From positions 62,001-126,000 of the forward strand of contig JAOQAG010000041.1 in assembly GCA_025963715.1 (NCBI GenBank): 64,000 nucleotides of DNA, given 5' to 3'. The notes beneath the pieces were generated by a model. The model saw only the letters and a program-made list of their open reading frames with translations, was not told the origin of the DNA and did not search any database. This document shows positions 38,101 through 45,290 of this stretch, piece by piece. Both the position numbers and the translations under genes were made by a program. Positions within the stretch are counted from its first letter, which is position 1, and each line of letters begins with the position of its first letter. The DNA is from Bacteroidota bacterium. GTDB lineage: Bacteria > Bacteroidota > Bacteroidia > 2-12-FULL-35-15.

Positions 38101-39508
38101 ACCGGCTGCGGATTCTACAAAAAAGAAGAATGATAATTTTGAGATCCTGGAATATGTAGCGCGGGTCGTCATGAGCTTAAAGACCGTGAATGTAACTTAC
38201 TCAGATAATGCGGGGACCTTGCTGAACGGCTACAAGCAAACCACGCAGATGATGGGAATGGATGAGAATTTCCAGGGACCTACACCGGGCTTTGTGATTG
38301 GAAGTCAGAAAGACATCCGGGAAACCGCGATAAAGAACGACTGGCTTGTCAAGACGGGATCGCTCAATACGCCGTACACCACGATCAGCTCAAAAAACCT
38401 GAATATACGTGCAAATGCGGAGCCTTTGCCGGATCTGAAAATTGAGTTGACGGCAACACGAACGCAATCGCGGAGCAATAATGAATTTTTCCGCTGGAGC
38501 GACGGAGCGCAGCGTTATGTACACGATGCGCCAACGGAAACGGGTACGTTCAGCATGTCGTATTTAACATTTAAAACATCGTTCAAAAACGGAGATAAAA
38601 CATTTCAGCAATTTTTGGATGCCCGTCCGAACGTATCAGCGCGGTTGGGTGCGGAGAATAGAAACTCGGTGGGTACCGTAAACGGTTATGCTGAAGGCTA
38701 TAACTCCACTTCACAGGATGTATTGATCCCTTCATTTCTTGCAGCGTATTCGGGTAAAAATCCAAACAGCGTGAGCTTAAATCCGTTCCCGAAAGTTCCG
38801 AAACCGAACTGGCGTGTAACGTACGATGGGTTATCGAAACTGGAAAAAGTAAAAAAATATTTCAAATCATTTACATTAAGTCATGCTTACCGCTCCACGT
38901 ATAGTGTGGGAGGTTATGCTTCCAACTTATTGTTTATGGATGAGGGCGATGGTTACACGGCTGTAAGAGAAGCGGTTTCCAGTGTGGCAAATAATCCTAA
39001 CTTTTTAACGCATAACCAGATCAATTCCATTTCTATATCGGAACAGTGGAGCCCCTTGATAAAACTGGAAATGACCATGAACAACAGTATTCTTGTGAAT
39101 TTTGAATACAAAAAAGACAGAACGCTGGCGCTTGGCTTAACGAGTAAAACAATTACGGAGCTTACCGGCCGCGAGATCATCGGCGGATTGGGCTACAGGA
39201 TCAGGGAACTGCCGTTGGGTAAGCTCAAGATCAAGGGTAAACAGATCAAGAGCGACCTTAACTTAAAAGGAGATCTTTCGTTCCGTAAGAATGAAACCAT
39301 CATTCGCCAGATTGTTGAACAGGTAAGTCAGTCGACAGGTGGAACCAACATTATCTCCATCAAATTATCGGCGGATTATGTGATCAGCGAGCGGATCAAT
39401 ATCCGGATCTTCTATGACAGGATCATTAACAAGCCTGTTATTTCCACATCGTTCCCGACAACAAACACCAACGCGGGTGTAAGTTTGAGGCTGACGCTTT
39501 CGAATTAA
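32174..39508 (+). CDS. sprA: SprA (Sov), T9SS outer-membrane translocon
   Basis: 2444 residues, about the size of characterised SprA (~2400). SprA is the giant single-chain beta barrel through which T9SS cargo crosses the outer membrane, required for gliding and adhesin secretion. No in-frame ATG precedes the signal-like segment; TTG at 32174 gives SFKVSKYIVVGVVSAALLSM, a plausible signal peptide, so a TTG start is called. Recognisable blocks: FNEKIQLNVVGKIGDKLKL, DGNSYIDDFEGSQSTIDMR, QVWVNELRLSDFDQSGGWAA and a barrel C-terminus ending in LRLTLSN. At least seven T9SS cargo genes occur in this window. Downstream is gcvH. Confidence 0.95.
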   Translation: MSFKVSKYIVVGVVSAALLSMIVGSDAKVPGYSHASRSDVEMPMMAVDTPDPEDATPIILPYHFSDQSTGDPLNYPNGGGLMLNNPANVNTNVEYDPTTGNYNINQKMGNMDYRPPTYMESEEYQDYQFKKQTKNYWNQRAHAESANSQNNAVIPKLRVGGEIFDRIFGGNTVDIRPNGSAELIFAYQGTKTENPALPEKQRKISTFDFNEKIQLNVVGKIGDKLKLTTSYNTEATFDYENQMKLEYTGYEDEIIKKIEAGNVSMPLNGTLITGSQTLFGVKTQLQFGRLTVTSILSQQKGKKSEVDVTGGAQVSRYEIAGDAYEANKHFFLGQFFRDHFNDALAGLPFINSSANINRIEVWVSNTTGATNDVRYAASFADLAEDGSHIVGTASTYIADMSTAVPALPFNDQNNLYSQMVALGTATGGGTRGITTASTTIDNASTHRMQSSINYLTGNMRKLQPSEYTLNAQLGFISLNQQLNPEQVLAVAYQYTYLGQTYTVGEFSDGGISAPQMLFLKMLKADAPNTKFPIWNLMMKNVYSIGAYQVSAKDFKLDVYYTNAATGTDINYLPVTGEPLLTSKPLIQVLNLDRLNKQNDQSPDGVFDYVDGVTINSNNGRVIFPVVEPFGDFLRTKFVNNPTLANDYVFDQLYDSTKVSAQQTGLRLNRFKLKGQYQSASGSDISLGAPNVPQGSVTVTAGGVQLTENVDYTVDYTLGRLKIINEGILNSGTPIKISLESNALFAIQSKTLFGTHLDYKINKDFNIGATIMNLTERPLTKKVNIGDEPVSNTIWGLDGNYRTDAPFLTRLVDKIPLIETKEMSTITAAGEFAYLIPGHSKAIGKDGNSYIDDFEGSQSTIDMRSQGSWSIASTPQGQRALFPEADSVNSLAFGYNRARLNWYVIDNILLRPQTGTPGNDNSTMMSNNFMREIPETEVFPNKQSPSGQTANIATLDLAYYPSERGPYNYNVDPTATAAGLTPAGKLANPASRWGGVMRAITTNDFEAANIEYIQFWVMDPFNSDLPAASRNSTGDLYFNLGNVSEDVLHDGFKSAENVLPAPSTADQNSGQNLPTDTTIWGRVPLVQPLVNAFNSSNGDRASQDVGLDGFNDAQEAGFFNQYVSRVQTVVTNTAARDSIVTDPSGDDFHYFKGSSYDGAANFTTLDRYKEWNGMEGNSRTTEQSPESYPTPGPTSGTPNVEDINRDNNLSTSESYFQYHISLKPSDFGAVGSNYITDIYETTGQNIKDGSTKPIKWYQFKIPIKVPEARVGTIENFQSIRFMRMFFKNVDKPIVMRFARLELVRGEWRKYGFDLESPGLYIPNDDNTTQFDIGAVNIEENGSKTPVNYVLPPGIEREVSAASAALIKQNEQAMSLTVCNLKDGNSRAAYKNTDLDVRSYKKMKMYIHGEASANTSDQLHDNDLRVFIRLGTDYTDNYYEYEIPLAITPPGNYNGTNSDDQYKVWPEGNEMILEFAKLQAAKQKRNIDMAGNPAITLASEYTVADANRVITIKGNPNLSAIKTIMIGVRNPKKNSPGDVADDGRSKCAQVWVNELRLSDFDQSGGWAANARVTAKLADFGTVSVSGNMYTPGFGSIEDKVGERKKETLKQYDLSSSLELGKFIPQEYNVHIPMYVGYSETFITPQYNPLDPDILLAPTLKDPSIPKAQRDSIKRVTEDYTKRKSINFTNVKKDKGKNAKKPHIYDVENFAASYSYNEIYKRNVSIEYNSEKTYHGGLNYNYSPQPKNIKPFAKTKIFQSKYLTLIKDINFYPYPNKLGFSTDVNRDYSLSKSRNTTGDDIIILPTFSKTFNVNRNYDLKYDITKNLKLDFVATNQERLLEPDGEITGAIRDTVKKEFFERLKKTQYNQQINLNYTIPINKIPLLDFTTASVRYSGTYNWTHSPLYNTEKDAEGKWIGKDSIGNTIQNSRNISWTGQANMVTLYNKIPYLKKINQKQNKNSTGKGGRGLPPPRTSASAKPAADSTKKKNDNFEILEYVARVVMSLKTVNVTYSDNAGTLLNGYKQTTQMMGMDENFQGPTPGFVIGSQKDIRETAIKNDWLVKTGSLNTPYTTISSKNLNIRANAEPLPDLKIELTATRTQSRSNNEFFRWSDGAQRYVHDAPTETGTFSMSYLTFKTSFKNGDKTFQQFLDARPNVSARLGAENRNSVGTVNGYAEGYNSTSQDVLIPSFLAAYSGKNPNSVSLNPFPKVPKPNWRVTYDGLSKLEKVKKYFKSFTLSHAYRSTYSVGGYASNLLFMDEGDGYTAVREAVSSVANNPNFLTHNQINSISISEQWSPLIKLEMTMNNSILVNFEYKKDRTLALGLTSKTITELTGREIIGGLGYRIRELPLGKLKIKGKQIKSDLNLKGDLSFRKNETIIRQIVEQVSQSTGGTNIISIKLSADYVISERINIRIFYDRIINKPVISTSFPTTNTNAGVSLRLTLSN

Positions 39509-39621
39509 CCGGCTGTTTTTTATAAACGTTTTTCCGACGACGGGCGCCAACACGGGCGCAGGCCGGAAGAAACATTTTCAAAGATCCTTACATCACATTT
39601 TAAAACTTTGTGCCAGCTTAG

Positions 39622-39643
39622 TTGGGGAAATTAATTTTCCCAA
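39622..39643 (+). terminator. Possible terminator after sprA
   Basis: TTGGGGAAA (39622-39630) faces TTTTCCCAA across a short AT loop about 110 bp after the sprA stop. No strong U-run follows. The 418-bp spacer 39509-39926 otherwise holds repeats and the gcvH promoter. Confidence 0.35.
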
Positions 39644-39680
39644 TTTGTTTTCCGGCAAAAATGTATCACACAAAGAAATT

Positions 39681-39727
39681 TACTTTAAGAACATCATTGC
39701 GAGGGCTTTTCGCCCGAAGCAATCTCA
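39681..39727 (+). repeat. Half-copy of repeat family P2
   Basis: TACTTTAAGAACATCATTGC onward matches 15426-15471 with about one mismatch over ~45 bp, including the flank upstream of the arm. The opposite arm is missing: the next base pairs lead straight into another inverted repeat (39730). Confidence 0.8.
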
Positions 39728-39729
39728 AG

Positions 39730-39840
39730 GCAGGCGTGAGTGTCTCACTCGTGCCATTTATTCTGAGAGCGTCCCGCTCTTATTTCACTATGGCAAGATG
39801 CCATAAAATAGTTTGGCACGAGTGAGACACCCGCGCCTGC
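39730..39840. repeat. 111-bp inverted-repeat element, family P4
   Basis: Arms 39730-39756 and 39814-39840 (27 bp, 25 matching) start GCAGGCGTGAGTGTCTCACT. The interior has two more small hairpins (GAGCGTCCCGCTC; ATGGCAAGATGCCAT). Joined head-on to a half P2 element, forming a composite. A 67-codon ORF through here is spurious. Confidence 0.8.
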
Positions 39841-39868
39841 ATTAACCATTAATTTTTATAACAATATT

Positions 39869-39897
39869 TTGTGGTTATAGAATTAACTATAAATTTG
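39869..39897 (+). promoter_or_regulatory. Promoter of gcvH
   Basis: TTG (39869-39871), 18-bp spacer, TAAATTTG (39890-39897), 29 bp before ATG 39927. Indicates gcvH is transcribed independently of sprA. Confidence 0.55.
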
Positions 39898-39926
39898 TGC
39901 TACTAAAATTTAAAACACTATTTAAG

Positions 39927-40307
39927 ATGAATTTTCCTGAAAATTTAAAGTACACAAAAGATCACGAATGGGTTCGTGTGGAAGGCAATGTAGCATTTAT
40001 CGGTATTACAGAATTCGCCCAGGGCGAATTAGGTGATATTGTGTATGTTGATATTCAGACAGAAGGCGAAGAGCTTGCTCACGAAGAAGTTTTCGGAACA
40101 GTAGAAGCCGTAAAAACAGTATCTGACCTGTTTATGCCGGTATCCGGTAAAATAGCAGAAGTAAATAAAGGCCTGGATTCAAATCCTGAGGCTGTAAATA
40201 AAGATCCTTACGGAGCAGGCTGGATGGTAAAAGTAGAAATGAAAAATGCTTCGGAAGCGGATGCTTTATTAAGCGCTGCAGATTACAAAGCATTGATCGG
40301 ACATTAG
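39927..40307 (+). CDS. gcvH: GcvH, glycine cleavage system H protein
   Basis: 126 residues from ATG 39927; the longer frame from 39897 begins inside the promoter. Lipoyl-bearing carrier of the glycine cleavage complex, shuttling the aminomethyl group between P, T and L proteins. The lipoyl-lysine is K63 in [13 protein letters not shown]. Strand pattern [20 protein letters not shown] and C-terminal [19 protein letters not shown] are typical. P, T and L genes are not in the window. Confidence 0.96.
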   Translation: MNFPENLKYTKDHEWVRVEGNVAFIGITEFAQGELGDIVYVDIQTEGEELAHEEVFGTVEAVKTVSDLFMPVSGKIAEVNKGLDSNPEAVNKDPYGAGWMVKVEMKNASEADALLSAADYKALIGH

Positions 40308-40340
40308 TAATCCATCTTTTCCGGAAGGGAAAGAACAACA

Positions 40341-40736
40341 ATGTTTTTCAACTATACTAAATGGGCAATGCTGTGGGCATTGATCATTCTTATCTTATGC
40401 GGAATTCCCGGAAGGGATATTCCGCATATTTCTTTTTTGGAGCTGCTGAGTTTTGATAAGTTTGTGCATACCGGAATTTTCTTTGTGCTGATCTTATTAA
40501 CGGTTCGCGGGTTTATACTGCAAACCCGTTTTGAAGCTTTGCAGAAAAAAGCAAAGCTAACTGCTTTTGTGTTGTGCGTAGTATACGGCGGTTCATTGGA
40601 GATTTTGCAGGGAACTGTATTTGAAGGCAGAAGTGCGGATATTTTTGATTTTATCGCGAATAGCTTTGGCTGTACGATGGGTTTGATCCTGTACAAACAG
40701 GCGGAGCGTTTGGCGCTGGCAAAATTTATAAAGTAA
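40341..40736 (+). CDS. VanZ family membrane protein
   Basis: 131 residues, four transmembrane helices. VanZ features: FDKFVHTGIFFVLILL in TM2, EILQGTVFEGRSADIFDFIANSFG between TM3 and TM4. The original VanZ confers low-level teicoplanin resistance; the role of chromosomal homologues is unknown. 33 bp after gcvH and 23 bp before the acetyltransferase gene, likely one transcript. Confidence 0.9.
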   Translation: MFFNYTKWAMLWALIILILCGIPGRDIPHISFLELLSFDKFVHTGIFFVLILLTVRGFILQTRFEALQKKAKLTAFVLCVVYGGSLEILQGTVFEGRSADIFDFIANSFGCTMGLILYKQAERLALAKFIK

Positions 40737-40759
40737 GTGTACATTTATAAAAAAAGGAA

Positions 40760-41230
40760 ATGATTATTTTTTGGAAATTAAAAAAGTTTGAGGCACTTTC
40801 TGTAAAGGAATTGTACACGATCATGCAGCTGCGGAGCGAAGTATTTGTGGTAGAGCAAAATTGCCCTTATCAGGATGCGGATGGAAAGGATCTGAAAGGA
40901 TTTCATTTAATGGGTTACGATCAGGATGGTTTGCTGGTAGGGTATTGCAGGTTGCTGCCGCAGCATGTTTCTTACGATGAAGTATCGATCGGGCGGGTGG
41001 TTTCGTCACCAAAAGTGCGTGGAACCGGCGTGGGAAAAGCATTGCTGGAGCAGTCGCTGCTGGAGATCGAAAAATTATTCGGGAATGTGCCGGTACGCAT
41101 CGGAGCGCAATTATACCTTGAAAAATTTTACGAAAGCTTTGATTTTGTAACAGAAGGAGAGCAATATCTTGAAGATAATATTCCGCATGTGATCATGCTC
41201 CGGAAAGCCACACCGGCAAATGATGAATAG
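40760..41230 (+). CDS. elaA: ElaA-type GNAT acetyltransferase
   Basis: 156 residues. GNAT fold with the ElaA N-terminus (WKLKKFEALSVKELYTIMQLRSEVFVVEQNCPY split here: VKELYTIMQLRSEVFVVEQN) and the acetyl-CoA loop VVSSPKVRGTGVGKALLEQS. Cytoplasmic; acceptor unknown. AAAAGGAAA serves as ribosome-binding site just before the ATG. Confidence 0.9.
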   Translation: MIIFWKLKKFEALSVKELYTIMQLRSEVFVVEQNCPYQDADGKDLKGFHLMGYDQDGLLVGYCRLLPQHVSYDEVSIGRVVSSPKVRGTGVGKALLEQSLLEIEKLFGNVPVRIGAQLYLEKFYESFDFVTEGEQYLEDNIPHVIMLRKATPANDE

Positions 41231-41233
41231 AAG

Positions 41234-41265
41234 AAATTATAAATTATAAATTATAAATTATAAAT
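41234..41265. repeat. 7-bp tandem repeat (AAATTAT)
   Basis: Four and a half copies of AAATTAT directly after elaA, then a degenerate AATTATAAAT. A short downstream ORF (41264-41467) that crosses the terminator is not considered a gene. Confidence 0.8.
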
Positions 41266-41355
41266 GCTGAATTATAAATGGCGCTGGTATTTTCTGCGCT
41301 GTTTTTGTTTGCTGGCCGCGAGCGTTGCGCTCTTGCCTGATTTATTAAAAAACAT

Positions 41356-41393
41356 AAAAAAATCCTCCTTACAAATCGCAAGGAGGATTTTTT
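41356..41393. terminator. Bidirectional terminator
   Basis: AAAAAATCCTCCTT pairs with AAGGAGGATTTTTT around a 9-nt loop. It lies 17 bp beyond the leftward stop at 41410 and 126 bp beyond elaA, and has U-runs on both strands. Confidence 0.88.
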
Positions 41394-41409
41394 ATTGTGT
41401 GAATGCTGC

Positions 41410-43197
41410 TTACTGGATCACCAGTTTTTTCATCCGGATATTTTTACCGGTATTTAATTTTATGTAGTAAATACCTTTCGCTAATCCTTCGGTACTGATC
41501 GTTTTACGGTATTCAGCCGAATTATTTTTGTCATAAAAGCTATACACTTCTTTTCCTTGTATATCAGTGATACTGATGATGAGGTGATCAAAATCCGCAT
41601 TTGTAAATACAATGTTAAACATGCCCTTGGCCGGATTTGGATAAACGTCTAATTCGCTTGCATTGCTGCTTGCAATTCCTGTACAAATGTCCACCATGAT
41701 GCTGGTGCTATCCATGCTGGTACAGCTGTTACTATCGGTAACAGTATACGTTACAACAAAAGTTCCTGTACCTGCCATCGCAGGATCAAATGTGGAAGCG
41801 CTTACACCTGTTCCTGTATATGTTCCGCCTGCGGGAGTTCCTGTTAATGTAAATGCAGGATAATTTTCACATACAGTGGATACAGGATCGATGGTAACCG
41901 TTGGAATAGCATTGATCGTTACGTTGATGCTGCTACTCGCGGTGCAGCTTCCATTTGTAACCGTTACGGCATACATTCCGCTTGTTGCAGAAGTTAATGT
42001 TTGCGTTGTTGTTCCATCGTTCCATAAATACATCAGGCCGGTATTTCCTGCATCAAGCACAATTGTTCCGCCGCATTGCGTGGTGTCCATTCCCAGGTTT
42101 ACTACCGGGATGCTGTCGATGGTAACCTGTATGCTATCTGCTGCATGGCAAGATGTAACCGGGTTGGTAACAGCTATATAATACATTCCGCTGGTGGAAG
42201 CCGTTAATGTCTGCATCATGGTAGAATCGTTCCACAGGTAGTTGGATCCGGCGTTACCGGCGTCCAGTACAATTGTTCCGGTACATTGTGTGGTATCCAT
42301 TCCCAGGTTCACAACCGGGATCGTATTGATTGTTACCTGAACAGTATCGCTGTTGATACAACCATTCGCATTTGTTACGGTAACGGAATATTGTTGAGTG
42401 GAACCGACAGACAACGTTTGCGCAGTGGTACTATTGTTCCATAAATAAGCAGCGCCTGCATTTCCTGCATTCAGCAGCACCATGCCGCCGCATTGCGCGG
42501 TATCATTACCTAAATTACGTGTTGGTACAGGATAAGCTGTTACTACTAATGTATCGCGCACAGGGCAATTGTTTGCATCTTTCACAAGCAATATGAACGA
42601 TGTGGTAGTGTCGATTGTTGCTGTTGGCTCAACCAATGAGGTATCGTTGAGGTTAGCGGTTGGCATCCACATATATCTGTACGGAGGAGTGCCGCTGCTT
42701 ACCGTGGTTGAATCACCGATCACTACCGGGATTCCCGGGCAGGTTGCCGTATCGTGTAAAGCAGTAATTGTTGGCAGAGGACCTGGCGCGCTGTTCATGC
42801 TCATGGTAACTGTTGCAGTTAATCCGCTTCCGTTGCAGGAGTATTGCATCAGGATGACGCGTACATATCCACAAACAGGCGGAGTAAAGGAGGTGTTGGA
42901 TTGTAGTCCGCAATAATCATCGTTGTAAGCATAAAATGCCCCGGAAGCATCGTCATACACTGTTAGCTGTGTATCATAAGAGCTGCTGCCGCAGGTAGTA
43001 ACGCTGTAGTTTGCACCTGCCTGTACATAGGCCAGTACATACTGTCCGGCACCGTAAGTAACTGCTGTTGGGGAGCCAACGCCCGAAGGAGTAAGATTAC
43101 CGGGAGTAAATGCTGCAGAGTTAGCACACTGAGCGAACGCATTTGTTGCTGTTAGTGAGGTAACAGCAATCAACAAAAAGAGTAATTTTTTTTTCAT
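41410..43197 (-). CDS. Secreted repeat protein with T9SS sorting domain
   Basis: 595 residues from ATG 43197. Signal peptide MKKKLLFLLIAVTSLTATNAFAQ; a beta-sandwich domain (CGSSSYDTQLTVYDDASGAF) of the kind that binds calcium or glycans; then three near-identical ~75-residue PKD/SprB-like repeats (IPVVNLGMDTTQCGGTIVLD; YLWNDGTTTQTLTSATSGMY), one GGTYTGTGVS-type Ig module shared with the protein at 53001, and a C-terminal T9SS domain (LDVYPNPAKGMFNIVF). Cell-surface adhesin-like. The internal DNA repeats may vary in number. Confidence 0.9.
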   Translation of the reverse strand: MKKKLLFLLIAVTSLTATNAFAQCANSAAFTPGNLTPSGVGSPTAVTYGAGQYVLAYVQAGANYSVTTCGSSSYDTQLTVYDDASGAFYAYNDDYCGLQSNTSFTPPVCGYVRVILMQYSCNGSGLTATVTMSMNSAPGPLPTITALHDTATCPGIPVVIGDSTTVSSGTPPYRYMWMPTANLNDTSLVEPTATIDTTTSFILLVKDANNCPVRDTLVVTAYPVPTRNLGNDTAQCGGMVLLNAGNAGAAYLWNNSTTAQTLSVGSTQQYSVTVTNANGCINSDTVQVTINTIPVVNLGMDTTQCTGTIVLDAGNAGSNYLWNDSTMMQTLTASTSGMYYIAVTNPVTSCHAADSIQVTIDSIPVVNLGMDTTQCGGTIVLDAGNTGLMYLWNDGTTTQTLTSATSGMYAVTVTNGSCTASSSINVTINAIPTVTIDPVSTVCENYPAFTLTGTPAGGTYTGTGVSASTFDPAMAGTGTFVVTYTVTDSNSCTSMDSTSIMVDICTGIASSNASELDVYPNPAKGMFNIVFTNADFDHLIISITDIQGKEVYSFYDKNNSAEYRKTISTEGLAKGIYYIKLNTGKNIRMKKLVIQ

Positions 43198-43233
43198 GGA
43201 GATGTGAGAGTATAAGTTAAATTGTTCGAGACG

Positions 43234-43265
43234 CAAACATAAAACTTTCTCCTCAATTTATCCAA
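43234..43265 (-). promoter_or_regulatory. Promoter of the T9SS repeat protein gene
   Basis: Reverse strand: TTG (complement of 43263-43265), 21-bp spacer, TATGTTTG (complement of 43234-43241), an exact -7 match. It lies between the cysN stop (43286) and ATG 43197, so the gene is not simply the tail of the cys operon. Confidence 0.65.
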
Positions 43266-43285
43266 AAGTCAGAAAAAAAATTACT

Positions 43286-44560
43286 TTAGTTGATCATTCC
43301 TGCACCAACCGTTACGTTGGTGGCTTCATCTATAAGAATAATGCTGCCGGTGTTCCTGTTTATATTGTATTTATCAACTGCCAGCGGTGCAGTGGTGCGC
43401 AATGTAATGCGCGCAATGTCGTTCAGGCCGATGGTTTTATCATCTTCCATTTTTTCGAGCGTGCTGATGTTTACTTTGTATTGAATGTCTTTTACAATGC
43501 AGCGCACATCTTTCGAAGTATGTTTTAAAAGATATTTTCCGTTGGGTTGTAATTTTTTTTCTGTAAGCCAGCAAATCATCACATCAATTTCCTGTGTCGC
43601 TTCAATTACATTGGTTGATTTCACGATCAGGTCGCCGCGTGAAATATCAATTTCATCCTGCAAGGTAAGAGTTACACTCATCGGTGCAAATGCTTCTTCG
43701 AGTGAAGCGCCAGCAAAATCAATGGATTTGATGGTGCTGGATGATCCGCCGGGCAATACCGTAACAGCATCTCCCTTTTTGAAAATACCTCCCGCCACTC
43801 TTCCTGCATATCCCCTGTAATCGTGATATTCGTTATTCATTGGCCGGATCACATACTGCACCGGAAAACGTGCATCATTCAAATTCTGATCATTTGTAAT
43901 GTCAATGCTTTCCAGTGAATTCAACAATGCAGGCCCTTTGTACCAGTTCATTTTCTTTGATGCATCTACCACATTATCGCCGTTCAGGGCGCTGATAGGA
44001 ATAAACTTTACATCAATAGGATCAAGCTTTGCAGCGAATGCTTCGTAATCCTTTTTTATTTTTTTGAATACCTCTTCCTTGTATTCTACCAGGTCCATTT
44101 TATTGACACATACAATGATGTGTGGAATTTTTAATAAAGATGCAATGTAAGTATGTCGCATCGTTTGCTCGATCACGCCTTTGCGTGCATCTATCAGGAT
44201 AAGCGCTACATTGGCTGTGCTGGCGCCTGTTACCATGTTGCGTGTGTACTGGATATGTCCGGGCGTATCCGCGATGATGAACTTCCGTTTTGGCGTAGCA
44301 AAATAGCGATAAGCCACATCAATGGTAATTCCCTGTTCGCGCTCCGCACGCAAACCATCCGTAAGTAAAGCAAGATTCACATATTCTTCGCCGCGCTTTT
44401 CGCTGGTTGCCCTGATGGCTTCATACTGGTCTTCAAAAATCGATTTTGAATCGTACAGTAAACGTCCGATCAACGTGCTTTTGCCATCATCGACAGAACC
44501 GGCTGTGGTAAAGCGAAGTAAGTCCATATTCAAATATCCTTGTGTAGAGAAATCGGTCAT
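43286..44560 (-). CDS. cysN: CysN, sulfate adenylyltransferase GTPase subunit
   Basis: 424 residues from ATG 44560; an ATG seven codons upstream is possible. Translation-factor-like GTPase that powers ATP sulfurylase (CysD), making adenosine 5'-phosphosulfate. P-loop GSVDDGKST (21-29), DTPGH, NKMDLVE, and EF-Tu-like domains after residue ~230. No C-terminal APS kinase; a separate cysC lies upstream. Transcribed last in cysC-cysD-[GxxExxY]-cysN, split from cysD by cassette B. Confidence 0.96.
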   Translation of the reverse strand: MTDFSTQGYLNMDLLRFTTAGSVDDGKSTLIGRLLYDSKSIFEDQYEAIRATSEKRGEEYVNLALLTDGLRAEREQGITIDVAYRYFATPKRKFIIADTPGHIQYTRNMVTGASTANVALILIDARKGVIEQTMRHTYIASLLKIPHIIVCVNKMDLVEYKEEVFKKIKKDYEAFAAKLDPIDVKFIPISALNGDNVVDASKKMNWYKGPALLNSLESIDITNDQNLNDARFPVQYVIRPMNNEYHDYRGYAGRVAGGIFKKGDAVTVLPGGSSSTIKSIDFAGASLEEAFAPMSVTLTLQDEIDISRGDLIVKSTNVIEATQEIDVMICWLTEKKLQPNGKYLLKHTSKDVRCIVKDIQYKVNISTLEKMEDDKTIGLNDIARITLRTTAPLAVDKYNINRNTGSIILIDEATNVTVGAGMIN

Positions 44561-44577
44561 AATTAAATTGTTTTTAA

Positions 44578-44870
44578 TCAACGAAAAACGAAAACATGCG
44601 AAATGAACGAAAGAAATGATCTCGTTTCAATTTAGGTTTTTTAGTCAATCTTTATTGTTGTTATACATTTAGTAAAAAAATTAATCAACGAAAAACGAAA
44701 ACATGCGAAATGAACGAAAGGAATGATCTCGTTTCAATTTAGGTTTTTTAGTCAATATTTTGTTGTTATACATTTAGTAAAAAAATTAATCAACGAAAGA
44801 TGAACGTTTAAGAAATGAAATTCCGTTTCATAATCTAAGTTTTTAAGTCGAAATTTATTATTCTTTTACA
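44578..44870. repeat. ~105-bp tandem repeat derived from the end of the GxxExxY gene
   Basis: Three units start with TCAACGAAA at 44578, 44685 and 44790 (periods 107 and 105). Units 1 and 2 are nearly identical; unit 3 is diverged and runs into the true 3' end of the GxxExxY gene. Read on the reverse strand, unit 1 still encodes C-I-T-T-I-K-I-D-stop-K-T-stop, aligned with the gene's C-K-R-I-I-N-F-D-L-K-T-stop, so the units are decayed duplicates of the gene tail plus downstream sequence. Confidence 0.75.
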
Positions 44871-45236
44871 CGTTGCGCCTTCTTTCCCGAAATTAATGAG
44901 CAACGCAAGCTTTAAGTTCGATACTTTTAAATAATTCAATACCTGGTCAATGTGTGCTTTTGAAAAGTGCATGTCTTTTTTTAGTTCAACCACAATTTTA
45001 TCATCGATCAAAAAATCAAAAAAATTCTTTCCAATGGTTTTATTCATAAACCGAACCGGATAATACACCTGTTCTTTAAAATTTATATTGTTTTCTTTTA
45101 ATAACATCGCGTAAGCCCTCTGATATATCACTTCTTTATGACCGCTTCCGATCTGTTTGAAAATCTCAAACGAAAATCCGACTATCCTATAACTCAACTC
45201 CGCATACACCAAATCATCCCTTCTCAACTCCGTCAT
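44835..45236 (-). CDS. GxxExxY protein (PD-(D/E)XK-like)
   Basis: 133 residues. The family motif is G32-H-K-E35-V-I-Y38, and the PD-(D/E)XK nuclease-like core is D74...E84-L-K86 (FFDFLIDDKIVVELKK). The family (PF13366/TIGR04256) is of unknown function; the intact core suggests a nuclease fold, activity unproven. Cassette-borne between cysD and cysN. A paralogue of clearly different sequence sits in cassette C at 50652, so the two are not a recent duplication of each other. Confidence 0.92.
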   Translation of the reverse strand: MTELRRDDLVYAELSYRIVGFSFEIFKQIGSGHKEVIYQRAYAMLLKENNINFKEQVYYPVRFMNKTIGKNFFDFLIDDKIVVELKKDMHFSKAHIDQVLNYLKVSNLKLALLINFGKEGATCKRIINFDLKT

Positions 45237-45290
45237 ATTTTATTATAATATTTTTATTTTTTATTGGTTAAAATTAATAGCACTTCGTTT

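Noticed and set aside
39622-39825. 67-codon ORF between sprA and gcvH
   Set aside because: It translates the P2 half-copy and the P4 inverted repeat; no ribosome-binding site and no recognisable protein.
41264-41467. 67-codon ORF after elaA with hydrophobic stretches
   Set aside because: It runs through the bidirectional terminator at 41356-41393 and into the 3' end of the opposing gene.
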